From NCBI GenBank assembly GCA_036268355.1, contig DATAUG010000215.1, positions 12,444 through 76,443 on the forward strand: DNA of 64,000 nucleotides, written 5' to 3'. The notes under the pieces are model-generated. The model had not been told where the DNA came from and ran no database searches. It saw nothing but the letters and a program-made list of their open reading frames with translations. Of this stretch, positions 15,841 to 24,114 are shown in pieces (positions within the stretch are counted from its first letter, which is position 1; the number at the start of each line of letters is the position of its first letter). Made by a program: the position numbers and the translations under genes. This stretch comes from DASQPJ01 sp036268355. GTDB lineage: Bacteria; Actinomycetota; Actinomycetes; Sporichthyales; Sporichthyaceae.

Positions 15841-17421
15841 ATGGACGTGTTCGGCACCCCGCTCAAGCCCACGCTGCACGAATGGGTGGACCTGATCGAG
15901 GGCATCGTCGAGACCGGTGAGTCCCCGCACGTCGACGAGCCGATCTTCAACATCAACCGCGCCGACACTCGCGAGTTCGACGCCATCATCGTCGGCGGCG
16001 GCGCCGCGGGCCGGTTCTGCGGCGCCTTCCTCAAGGCGCGCGGCGGCCGCCCGCTGATCGTCGACAAGTGGCCGTTCCTCGGCGGCTCCTGCCCGCACGA
16101 AGCCTGCGTGCCGCATCACGTCTTCTCCGACGCCGCGCGCGAGCTGGACCTGAGCCGGATCATGGCCGGCCGGCTCTGGTTCGACAAGGAGTGGACGGAC
16201 CGCAAGGTCTCGATCCTCGAGGTCCGCGACCTCTTCATCAGCGGCCGCGGCCTCGCGCACGCGCTGATGAACCTGCAGACCAAGGACCAACTCGACGTCG
16301 AGTACGTGCTGAACGCCGCTGCCACGGTGATCGACAAGCACACCGTCGAGGTGGCCGGCGAGCGCTTCACCGCGCGCTGCCTGGTGCTGGCCACCGGTGC
16401 CCGCACCCAGGTTCCGGACATCGGTGGCCTGGACCAGAAGGGTGTCTACGACTTCGCCTCGATCATCTCCGATCTGGACTACGAGCCGAGCAAATGCGTG
16501 ATCATCGGCGGGTCCAAGATCGCTGTCGAATACGGCTCGTTCTTCCGAGCTGCGGGCATCCCGACCACGATCCTCACCCGCAGTGGGCTGATGAGCTCCA
16601 ACAGCCTGCACCACGTCGACGACGAGCTGCGCGAGTACGTCGTCGACGGGATGCAGACCCGCGGCATCGAGATCATCACCGGCATCGAGCCGCTCGAGGT
16701 GACCGGCGACGGCAAGACGGTCTCCGGCGTGCGCTACCGGACGGCCGACGGTGGGCAGGCCCACGTCGAGGCCGACTTCGTGTTCCTCGCCACCGGTGAG
16801 AAAGCGCTGTCCAAGCCGTTCGTGGACGCCCTGGGCGTCGACGTCGACTCGCTCGGCAACATCAAGGTCGACTGGACCTGCGAGACCTCGGTCAAGGGCG
16901 TCTACGCGGTCGGCGACCTCATCGGCCCGCCGCTGGAGATGTTCAAGGCGCGCAAGACCGGCACGGTCGCGGCCCGCAACATCATGGGCGAGCACTTCGA
17001 GTGGGACTACACGGACTTCGCCGACTTCCTGCACTCCACCTACGAGATCGTCTGGACGGGGCTGTCCGAGCGGGAGGCGCGGGAGAAGTTCGCCAACGTC
17101 GTGATCATCAAGATGCCGGTCGACGGCATTCCGCCGGAGGACTTCGCGCTGCCGGCCGGCGACGGCTCGATGTTCATCGCCCTGTCCCGACCTGAGCTGT
17201 CCGGCTTCTTCAAAATCATCTTCGACGGCGACTCCCGCAAGCTGGTGGGTGCGCACTACGTCGGATTCGGGGTCAAGAACGCCTTCCAATACCTCGACGT
17301 GCTGATGCGCCGCGGCATCACCATCGACGAGCTGGGCCAGGTCAACGAGTTGTTCCTCAACGACCTGATCCCGCAGCTGTGCCGGCTGCGCGCCGGCAAC
17401 GACGTGCTGATGGACCTGTAG
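15841..17421 (+). CDS. Second 2-KPCC-like FAD disulfide oxidoreductase, catalytic His missing
   Basis: A 526-residue paralogue of the protein at 7912. It keeps the FAD loop VGGGAAGRF, the redox pair GGSCPHEACVPHH, IIGGSKIAVEYG, and LEMFKARK with its Arg. The C-terminus reads NELFLNDLIPQLCRLRAG: one residue is deleted and the position of the 2-KPCC histidine is Ile. It therefore has neither the Phe-His pair of the carboxylase nor the His-Glu pair of classical disulfide reductases. I infer a different reaction, or reduction without proton relay. Start ATG 15841 follows GGAAGG; an upstream in-frame ATG at 15808 is less likely. The P450 gene begins 32 bases after its stop, suggesting co-transcription. 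Confidence 0.82.
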   Translation: MDVFGTPLKPTLHEWVDLIEGIVETGESPHVDEPIFNINRADTREFDAIIVGGGAAGRFCGAFLKARGGRPLIVDKWPFLGGSCPHEACVPHHVFSDAARELDLSRIMAGRLWFDKEWTDRKVSILEVRDLFISGRGLAHALMNLQTKDQLDVEYVLNAAATVIDKHTVEVAGERFTARCLVLATGARTQVPDIGGLDQKGVYDFASIISDLDYEPSKCVIIGGSKIAVEYGSFFRAAGIPTTILTRSGLMSSNSLHHVDDELREYVVDGMQTRGIEIITGIEPLEVTGDGKTVSGVRYRTADGGQAHVEADFVFLATGEKALSKPFVDALGVDVDSLGNIKVDWTCETSVKGVYAVGDLIGPPLEMFKARKTGTVAARNIMGEHFEWDYTDFADFLHSTYEIVWTGLSEREAREKFANVVIIKMPVDGIPPEDFALPAGDGSMFIALSRPELSGFFKIIFDGDSRKLVGAHYVGFGVKNAFQYLDVLMRRGITIDELGQVNELFLNDLIPQLCRLRAGNDVLMDL

Positions 17422-17453
17422 CGGCACGGCACGGCACGTCTAAGCTCGGGGGT

Positions 17454-18704
17454 ATGCAGCACCCGGCTCTGCAGGCCTGGGGGCGAGGCGGCCTCGACCT
17501 CGACGACCCGTTCCCCGCCTTCGCGCAGGTGCGCGCCGACGCCCCGGTGCACAAGGTTCGACTGTCCGACGGGCACGACGCCTGGCTGATCATGCGTTAC
17601 GCCGAGGCGCGGCAGGCCCTGAACGACCCGCGGTTCTCCAAGGACATGAACAAGGCGATGGCGGGCGACTCCGCGGTCGTCGCCGAAGGCCTGCCCGGGG
17701 CCGCGCTGGCGCAACACGTGTTGACCATGGACCCGCCCGACCACACCCGGCTGCGCGGCCTGGTCGCCACCGCATTCACCCCGCGGCGGGTGGAGGCACT
17801 CCGTCCCCGGGTGCAGACCCTGGTCGACGACCTGCTCGACGGCGTGGCCGCCGCGGGCCCGGATGCCACGGTCGACCTCGTCTCGGCGTTCGCCTTTCCC
17901 TTGCCGTACACGGTGATCTGCGAACTCCTCGGCATCCCGGAGCCCGACCGGGCGCCGCTCGGCGCGGCCTTCACCGCGTTGTTCCTGCCCTCCGACGGCC
18001 CGGAACCACCGACCGAGGCAGTGGCCGGCTCGAAGCACATCATCGAGTACCTGGACCACATCACCGGGTACAAGAAGGCCAACCCGGCCGACGACCTCAT
18101 CACCGCTCTCGGCACGGCACGTGCCGGCGGCAGCGGCCTGACCCAGCGCGAACTCTGCTCGACGCTCTTCCAGTTGTTCGTGGCCGGCCACGACACCACC
18201 GCCAGCCTGATCGGCAACGGAACCGTCGCGCTACTCACCCACCCCGACCAGTTGGCCGCGCTGCGGGCCGACCTCTCGCTGATCCCGAACGCCATCGAGG
18301 AATTCCTCCGCTTCGACGCCCCGGTGCCGCACTCGACGTTCCGATACGCCGCGGTCGACACCGAGATCGGCGGCGTGGTGATCCCCGCCGGCGACCAGGT
18401 GCTGATCTCGATCGCGGCCGCCAACCGCGACCCGGAGAAGTTCGCCGAGCCCGAGAACCTGGACGTCGCCCGCGAGGACCGGCGCCACATCGCCTTCGGC
18501 CACGGGATCCACTTCTGCCTCGGCGCGCCACTGGGCCGAATGGAGGGCCAGATCGCGTTCAGCAGCCTGCTGATCCGCTTCCCCGAGCTGCGGCTGGCCG
18601 TGAAGCCCGACGAGCTGCGGTGGAGCCACGGCGACGGCCTGGTGCTCCGCGGCCTCGCCGAACTCCCGGTGCTCCCCGGGCCCGCGGGCCAGCGGGCCAG
18701 CTGA
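17454..18704 (+). CDS. Cytochrome P450
   Basis: A 416-residue bacterial class I P450, soluble, needing an external ferredoxin. Key motifs are the I-helix FVAGHDTTAS, the K-helix EEFLRF (ExxR), and the haem loop FGHGIHFCLGAPLGRME with the axial Cys. The early DPPDHTRLRGLV is the conserved C-helix region. It probably hydroxylates a small hydrophobic molecule. It directly follows the second 2-KPCC homologue on the same strand, which hints at a shared pathway, but no substrate can be read from the sequence. Confidence 0.92.
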   Translation: MQHPALQAWGRGGLDLDDPFPAFAQVRADAPVHKVRLSDGHDAWLIMRYAEARQALNDPRFSKDMNKAMAGDSAVVAEGLPGAALAQHVLTMDPPDHTRLRGLVATAFTPRRVEALRPRVQTLVDDLLDGVAAAGPDATVDLVSAFAFPLPYTVICELLGIPEPDRAPLGAAFTALFLPSDGPEPPTEAVAGSKHIIEYLDHITGYKKANPADDLITALGTARAGGSGLTQRELCSTLFQLFVAGHDTTASLIGNGTVALLTHPDQLAALRADLSLIPNAIEEFLRFDAPVPHSTFRYAAVDTEIGGVVIPAGDQVLISIAAANRDPEKFAEPENLDVAREDRRHIAFGHGIHFCLGAPLGRMEGQIAFSSLLIRFPELRLAVKPDELRWSHGDGLVLRGLAELPVLPGPAGQRAS

Positions 18705-18770
18705 CCGACGAACCGGCCCGCAGGGCGCGGCCGGCTCGCCCCGCGCCCGAGGGGATGACCGCGCGGAGGA

Positions 18771-19175
18771 TCAGGGCCGGCGGTGGTATTCCGCGTCGGT
18801 GACGTAATCGCCCCACACCGTCTCCGGACCAGCGGCGCCGGACAACGCCTCGGTGATCGACAGGTGGGTCATGTAGTGGTCGGCCGCGGCCCCGTGCCAA
18901 TGCCACTCGTCGGCCGGGGTGTGCACGATGTCGCCGGCCCGGATCTCGGCGATCGCGCCGCCGCGCGCCTGGACCAGCCCGCGGCCCTCGGTTACGTACA
19001 GGGTCTGGCCGAGGACGTGATGGTGCCAGGCAGTGCGCGCCGACGGCGTGAACCGCACCGCGATCACCCGGACCCGCGACGGCTCCTCGCCGCGCACGAT
19101 CGGGTCGATCCAGACCTCGCCGGTGAACCACTCCGCCGGACCCTTCACGGTGGGCTGCTTGGGCGAGACGTCCAC
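18771..19175 (-). CDS. Small cupin-domain protein
   Basis: A 134-residue single-domain cupin. The two cupin motifs are visible: HHHVLGQTLYVTEGRG (metal-binding histidines) and DIVHTPADEWHWHGA. Proteins of this kind often act as tautomerases, dioxygenases or carboxymuconolactone-like enzymes, so the activity is not defined. It stands alone between a P450 gene in the opposite direction and the type II NADH dehydrogenase gene 52 bases upstream on the same strand. Start ATG at 19175 precedes MDVSPKQP. Confidence 0.82.
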   Translation of the reverse strand: MDVSPKQPTVKGPAEWFTGEVWIDPIVRGEEPSRVRVIAVRFTPSARTAWHHHVLGQTLYVTEGRGLVQARGGAIAEIRAGDIVHTPADEWHWHGAAADHYMTHLSITEALSGAAGPETVWGDYVTDAEYHRRP

Positions 19176-19227
19176 GGCATGCTCCCTTCACTGCGCTCGG
19201 CGGATCGCCGTCGAGGATACGGGCACC

Positions 19228-20646
19228 CTAGGACGACTCCCCAGTGGCACCTGACGCTGTGTCAGATCGGGCGGGCGGCGCGTCCTCGTGCCCGTCGCCA
19301 GACGAACTGCCGACCGGATCCAGCTCCCAGGGATTGACCTGCGCGCCGCGCAGTCGGCGCAGCGCGAGCCGGCCCAAAATCTGCTGGGCGGTGACGGTCC
19401 GCTCGGCGCGGCCGCGCCCGACGAAGCTGATCGTCCAGCGCAGCAACGTGGCGACCCGGTTCTTGAAGCCCACCAGGTACATCAGGTGAACGACGAGCCA
19501 GATCAGCCATGCCGGCAGGCCGACCAGCCGCAACCGGCCGATGCTCGCGACCGCATAACCCCGCGAGACCGCCGCCAGGCTGCCCTTGTCGTGGTAGTGG
19601 AACGGCCGCGACTCCGGTTGCCCACGCACGGCGCGCTCGATCTGCGCGGCGGCGTGCTTAGCACCCTGAATCGCGACCTGGGCAACCCCCGGCAGGTCGT
19701 GCAGCGCGGCCATGTCGCCGATCACGAACACCTCGGGATGGTCGGGCAACGTCAGATCAGGGTTGACGCAGACCCGACCCGACCGGTCGAGCGCCGCGCC
19801 GCACGGCTCGGCCAACTTCCGCCCGAGCGGCGAGGCGGACACCCCGGCCGCCCAAACCTTGCAGTACGCCTCGATCCGCTGCCGGCCGCCGGCCTGGTCC
19901 TGCAGTTCCACGCCGTCGGCGTCCAGGTCGACGACCATCAGCCCCAACTGAACTTCCACCCCCATCTCGGCGAGCCGGCCGGCAGCGGCCCGGGACAGCT
20001 TCTCCCCGAAGGTGCCGAGCACCGCGTCGGCCGCGTCCACCAGGACGATGCGGGCGCTCTTCGGGTCGATCCGCCGGAAGTCGTGCCGGAGCGCCCGGTG
20101 GGCCAATTCGGCGATCTGACCGGCCATCTCGACCCCGGTCGGGCCGGCGCCGACCACCACGAACGTCAGCAGACGGCGCACCAAGTCCGGATCGGTGGCG
20201 ACCTCCGCCCGCTCGAAGGCACCGAAGATGCGCCCACGCAACTCCAGGGCATCGTCGATCGACTTCATGCCCGGGGCGTGCTCGGCGAAGTGGTCGTTGC
20301 CGAAGTAGGACGGACCCGCCCCCGCGGCCACCACGAGCGAGTCGTACGGCGCCTCGAATCGGCCCACCGGCGAGCTGCACACCACGACGCGCGCGGCCAG
20401 GTCGACATCCTCGACCTGGGCGAGCAGCACCCGGACGTTGCGCTGCCGGCGCAGGATCTCCCGGGTGGCAGGCGCGATCTCGCCCTGCGAGAGCACGCCG
20501 GTGGCGACCTGGTAGAGCAACGGCTGGAACAGGTGATGGCTGGTCCGGGCGAGCAGGGTCACCTCCACCGGCGAGTCGGCCAGGTGCCGGGCGGCGAACA
20601 GCCCGCCGAATCCCGACCCGATGATCACCACCCGATGTGCCGGCAT
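19228..20646 (-). CDS. ndh: Type II NADH dehydrogenase
   Basis: A 472-residue membrane-associated flavoprotein that passes electrons from NADH to quinone without pumping protons. It starts MPAHRVVIIGSGFGGLFAARHL (FAD-binding GxGxxG). TFVVVGAGPTGVEMAG is the NADH-binding loop, and the C-terminal stretch ending in a hydrophobic and basic region (LIWLVVHLMYLVGFKNR) is the membrane-binding helix typical of the mycobacterial enzyme. GGGGGA lies just before the ATG at 20646. The in-frame upstream start at 20679 would add only a few residues. Two near-identical 15-base units (CTCGCATCTACT-type) lie upstream at about 20676-20706. Confidence 0.9.
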   Translation of the reverse strand: MPAHRVVIIGSGFGGLFAARHLADSPVEVTLLARTSHHLFQPLLYQVATGVLSQGEIAPATREILRRQRNVRVLLAQVEDVDLAARVVVCSSPVGRFEAPYDSLVVAAGAGPSYFGNDHFAEHAPGMKSIDDALELRGRIFGAFERAEVATDPDLVRRLLTFVVVGAGPTGVEMAGQIAELAHRALRHDFRRIDPKSARIVLVDAADAVLGTFGEKLSRAAAGRLAEMGVEVQLGLMVVDLDADGVELQDQAGGRQRIEAYCKVWAAGVSASPLGRKLAEPCGAALDRSGRVCVNPDLTLPDHPEVFVIGDMAALHDLPGVAQVAIQGAKHAAAQIERAVRGQPESRPFHYHDKGSLAAVSRGYAVASIGRLRLVGLPAWLIWLVVHLMYLVGFKNRVATLLRWTISFVGRGRAERTVTAQQILGRLALRRLRGAQVNPWELDPVGSSSGDGHEDAPPARSDTASGATGESS

Positions 20647-20911
20647 GGTCCCCCTTTCGGTGCGCTCCTGGACTCGCATCTACTGGACACGCATCTACCC
20701 GCGGGACCGCCCTACCGGCCTGCTGTGCTGTTCGTCACCAAGTGCGTCGAAGGTAGCCAACTTGACGGCTCCAGGGCGGCGCCCAGCAGGCGACTTTCGA
20801 CCGCATTGGTAAATTCCGCCACTCGCGTCCACGCCCGTTCGGGGGGTCGACGGGTGCCGGCCCGGGCACCCCCGTTGACTACCCGCTGAACAGACGCACA
20901 ATGGTTCCGAT

Positions 20912-21748
20912 GTGACTAATCCGACGGGTTGGGATCTTGCGCGCTCCGCGGAGGAGTTGCGCAGAGCCACCGGCAGCGACCTGGCCGCCGGCGGCATGGT
21001 TCGTCACGCCCAGATGACCCTGACCACCCTGATGGGCAATCAGACCGAGAGTTTGCGCAATCTCACCATCTACGCCGGCGACGGCGTGGGCGGCCGGGTA
21101 CTGGCGTTGGGTCGTCCGGTCTGGGTCACCGACTACTTCACCGCCAAGGGCATCACCCACCGCTACGACACGGCGGTTCGCCCGGAGGGCCTGCGCTCGA
21201 TGATCGCGGTGCCGATCCGCAACCCGGGCGGGGTGAGCGCCGTCCTCTACGCGGCGACGCGGCGGCCGATGGCAATGGGCGACCGCGTGCTCGATCGGGC
21301 CCGGGCGGTCGCCCGTCGGGCCGAGATAGAGCTGGCCGTCGAGGTCGAGGTGGAGCGTCGGGTCGAACAGCTGCGATCTGCCGTCCTGGACCCCGACCGT
21401 GCGGTGCGCGATCAATGCCTGCGCGACGTCCACGCCGAGTTGAGCATGCTCCGGGAGCGCACCGGCGACGAGCTGCGCCCGCGTCTGGACGCGCTGCTGA
21501 GCCAGATAAGCCGGGTCACCGGGCTGGCCGCGCCTGGGCCGGCATCCGGGGCCTTCGCCCTGACCCTGCGTCAGATGGACGTGCTCGCCCAGATCGCGAC
21601 CGGGGCCACCAACGCCGAAGCCGCCGCACGGCTCGGGTTGTCGCCGGCAACCGTGAAGACCTACCTGCAGGACGCCTCGAAGCGCCTCGGCGCCCGCAAC
21701 CGGGTCGAGGCGGTCACGATCGCGCGCCGCGCGGGCCTGCTGCCCTGA
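20912..21748 (+). CDS. GAF-domain LuxR-family transcriptional regulator
   Basis: A 278-residue regulator from a GTG start. Residues about 25-150 resemble a GAF sensor domain (TIYAGDGVGGRVLALGRPVW, then LRSMIAVPIRNPG). The last 65 residues form a LuxR/NarL-type helix-turn-helix (LTLRQMDVLAQIATGATNAEAAARLGLS, ATVKTYLQDASKRLGARNR). Ligand and targets are unknown. It diverges from the ndh gene across 265 bases, in which I see no further gene, and faces the peroxiredoxin gene. The ligand could be redox-linked, but that is a guess from the neighbours. Confidence 0.85.
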   Translation: MTNPTGWDLARSAEELRRATGSDLAAGGMVRHAQMTLTTLMGNQTESLRNLTIYAGDGVGGRVLALGRPVWVTDYFTAKGITHRYDTAVRPEGLRSMIAVPIRNPGGVSAVLYAATRRPMAMGDRVLDRARAVARRAEIELAVEVEVERRVEQLRSAVLDPDRAVRDQCLRDVHAELSMLRERTGDELRPRLDALLSQISRVTGLAAPGPASGAFALTLRQMDVLAQIATGATNAEAAARLGLSPATVKTYLQDASKRLGARNRVEAVTIARRAGLLP

Positions 21749-21768
21749 CCCGCGCGGCCCCGCCGGGC

Positions 21769-22425
21769 TTACTCCGGCTGGGGAACGATCCGGATGTAGG
21801 GCTTCGGCTCCTTCCAGCTGCCGAAGATCTCCTTCGCCTGCTCGTTGTTCACCGAGCCCGCGATGATCACGTCCTCGCCGTGCTTCCAGTTCACCGGGGT
21901 GGCGACCTTGTGCTTGGCGGTGAGCTGGAGCGAGTCGATCACCCGCAGGACCTCGTCGAAGTTCCGGCCCGTGGTCATCGGGTAGACGAGGACCAACTTC
22001 ACCTTCTTGTCCGGGCCGATCACGAAGACGTTGCGCACGGTCATGTTGTCGGCGGCGGTGCGGGCCTTGGCGTCGCCGGAGGTGCCGGCGGGCAACATCC
22101 CGTAAAGCTTGGAGACGACGAAGTCCTTGTCGCCGATCAGCGGGTAGTTCGGGGCGTAGCCCTGGGTCTCCTCGATGTCGGCGGCCCAGCCCTCATGGTC
22201 GGAGGTGGCGTCTACCGACAGGCCGATGACCTTCACGTTGCGCTTGTCGAACTCCGGCTTCAGCTTGGCCATGTAGCCCAGCTCGGTGGTGCAGACCGGG
22301 GTGAAGTCCTTCGGGTGCGAGAACAGCACCGCCCAGGAGTCGCCGATCCACTCGTGGAACTTGATCGGACCCTCGGTGCTGTCGACCTCGAAGTCGGGGG
22401 CAGTGTCGCCGATGAGAAGACTCAC
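21769..22425 (-). CDS. 1-Cys peroxiredoxin (Prx6/AhpC-TSA family)
   Basis: A 218-residue thiol peroxidase that reduces hydrogen peroxide and organic hydroperoxides. The active site is FSHPKDFTPVCTTE with Cys45, the only cysteine in the protein, so it is a 1-Cys enzyme that needs an external thiol. The C-terminal extension of Prx6-type proteins is present (VATPVNWKHGEDVIIAGSV). Length matches the family. It stands alone, convergent with the LuxR-type regulator. Confidence 0.93.
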   Translation of the reverse strand: MSLLIGDTAPDFEVDSTEGPIKFHEWIGDSWAVLFSHPKDFTPVCTTELGYMAKLKPEFDKRNVKVIGLSVDATSDHEGWAADIEETQGYAPNYPLIGDKDFVVSKLYGMLPAGTSGDAKARTAADNMTVRNVFVIGPDKKVKLVLVYPMTTGRNFDEVLRVIDSLQLTAKHKVATPVNWKHGEDVIIAGSVNNEQAKEIFGSWKEPKPYIRIVPQPE

Positions 22426-22594
22426 TACTGATATCCCTTCGGAACAGTTACCGATGCGCGCGCGGGACTGGGCGGTCTGACAGGTCGCGCCGCCCGGGGA
22501 GTCCAGCTATCGCGTGCGCAGGGGTAACAATCGGCAGAGCGGGCGGTGCACAGGCCGTTGCCCAGCACAGTAGCCGCCCGCCCCCTGGGCCGGT

Positions 22595-23761
22595 TCAGCC
22601 CGTCGGAGGAATGATGGGCCGCGCGGGATCGACGTGGTAGCGGCCGACCATGCCGCCCATCATGTGGTCGGTGACGTGGCAGTGGTAGAGCCAGTCGCCC
22701 GGGCTGTCCTCGATGTATTCGATCGTGAGCGAGGTGGAGGGGCCGAGGACCTGGGCGTCGACCCAGCGGATGCCGTCCCACCACCGGTGGCCGTGGATGT
22801 GGAACACATGGAGTTCCTTGCCCAGCGCGACGATCCGCCACCGGACCCGTTGGCCGACTTGTGCAGTGAAGGTCGGGGTGTTGTTGAGGAACGCGGCGCC
22901 GTTGAACAGATCCAGGTCCTGGGCGAGGGCGGGGATGTTGCTGTGGTACATGTCGATGAGCACCAGCACGTTCTCGACGTCGACCGGTGCGGTTTCCGGC
23001 CCGGTCACCGCGATCACGCCGGCCAGGCCGAGTTGGGTGCCGAGTTCGGCGACCCCCGCCATGCCCGGCGCGTCGTCCTCGCCGTGGTCGCCCGCGGCTG
23101 CGGGTTGGGGCGCGGGCGGGACAAGGCTCTGGGAGCGGGAGTGGTCGTGGTACGGCCAGGTGCCGACCGACGACGCGACCGCGGTGTAGGTGTAGGTGTG
23201 GCTTCCTCCCACGAGTATCGCGGAAGCAGGATCGTACGGTCCGCCGGCGATGAAGGCTCCGTCGTCGGTCGGCTCATAGCGCAGCCCGTGGACGTGGATG
23301 GAGTGCGGGAACCGGTAGTGGGTGTCGTTGTTGCGCAGGTGCACCCGCACGGTGTCCCCGACCTGCGCGCGCAGGGTCGGGGCGGGCAGTCCGGTGTTCG
23401 GACCGATCTGGTCGTCGCCCGGCAGTAGGGCACCCCAGTTCGGGCTCCAGGCTCGGTAGCCCAGCGCGGTGTAGGAGGTCTGGGCCGCGGTGAAGGTTGT
23501 GCCGGTCATCAGGTCCGCGCCGTTGGGCACCGTGTTGTGGTCGAAGGACTCCACACTCAGCCAGTACTCCCGCAGGGTTCCCGGCGTGAGATCGGCCGCC
23601 CGGGTTTGCGCGGCGGTCGCATCCGCAGCGGCCGCAGCCGGCCGGCCAACCGAGAATCCGGCGGCCCCGACGGTCGCGGCCATCGTTCCCAGCAGACCCC
23701 GGCGGGTGAATCCGCGGGCCCGCGTGGCCTGGGGGGCGCGGTGGTCGCGTCCGTTGTTCAC
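22595..23761 (-). CDS. Tat-exported multicopper oxidase
   Basis: A 388-residue exported oxidase that couples oxidation of metal ions or phenols to oxygen reduction. The N-terminus has GFTRRGLLGTMA followed by a hydrophobic stretch, a twin-arginine signal. Copper ligands appear in order: HSIHVHG, WPYHDHS, HVFHIHGH and HCHVTDHMMGG. The size and the presence of the type 1 site near the C-terminus fit two-domain multicopper oxidases. It diverges from the phospholipase C gene. Laccase-like or metal oxidase activity cannot be told apart. Confidence 0.88.
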   Translation of the reverse strand: MNNGRDHRAPQATRARGFTRRGLLGTMAATVGAAGFSVGRPAAAAADATAAQTRAADLTPGTLREYWLSVESFDHNTVPNGADLMTGTTFTAAQTSYTALGYRAWSPNWGALLPGDDQIGPNTGLPAPTLRAQVGDTVRVHLRNNDTHYRFPHSIHVHGLRYEPTDDGAFIAGGPYDPASAILVGGSHTYTYTAVASSVGTWPYHDHSRSQSLVPPAPQPAAAGDHGEDDAPGMAGVAELGTQLGLAGVIAVTGPETAPVDVENVLVLIDMYHSNIPALAQDLDLFNGAAFLNNTPTFTAQVGQRVRWRIVALGKELHVFHIHGHRWWDGIRWVDAQVLGPSTSLTIEYIEDSPGDWLYHCHVTDHMMGGMVGRYHVDPARPIIPPTG

Positions 23762-24114
23762 CGATTCCTCCGGTCCTGTGCGGTCTGCGGCGGACTTCGC
23801 GCCGTGGCGGGTCGAAGATTCTCGCGAGCGCGAGCGACCCGCTGTTCCGCACCACCGTCAAGGTGCCGATCCATGACGCTCCGTCCGGTCCCGCCTCGCC
23901 CAAGGGAATTTCGACTTCACCTGGACGTAACCGATCGGACGATTTCTGTCTGCCGCACAGATAACCGCACCCGCATCACCAGCCACACGGCACATCTGGA
24001 GTACGCATCCAGTTCATGTCGGGTTGGCCGTTGCGCAAGGTCGAGCCCGCGATCCTTCCTGATCGTCAAGCCCGGATGGCCGCCGCATCGCGCGGTGCGG
24101 ATTAGGGGGATCAA
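23762..24114. other. 353-base divergent intergenic region
   Basis: It separates the multicopper oxidase gene (minus) and the phospholipase C gene (plus) and must hold both promoters. I see TCTGT-CTGCCGC-ACAGA, a weak inverted repeat near 23945-23961, and GGGGGA just before the TTG start at 24115, but no gene or strong element. Confidence 0.6.

Noticed and set aside
19251..19265. CTGAC-GCTGT-GTCAG inverted repeat
   Set aside because: It is within the C-terminal coding part of ndh and has a different spacer from the other sites.
20676..20706. Two 15-base near-identical direct repeats upstream of ndh
   Set aside because: Two copies with two mismatches are too little to call an operator array or a CRISPR-like repeat.
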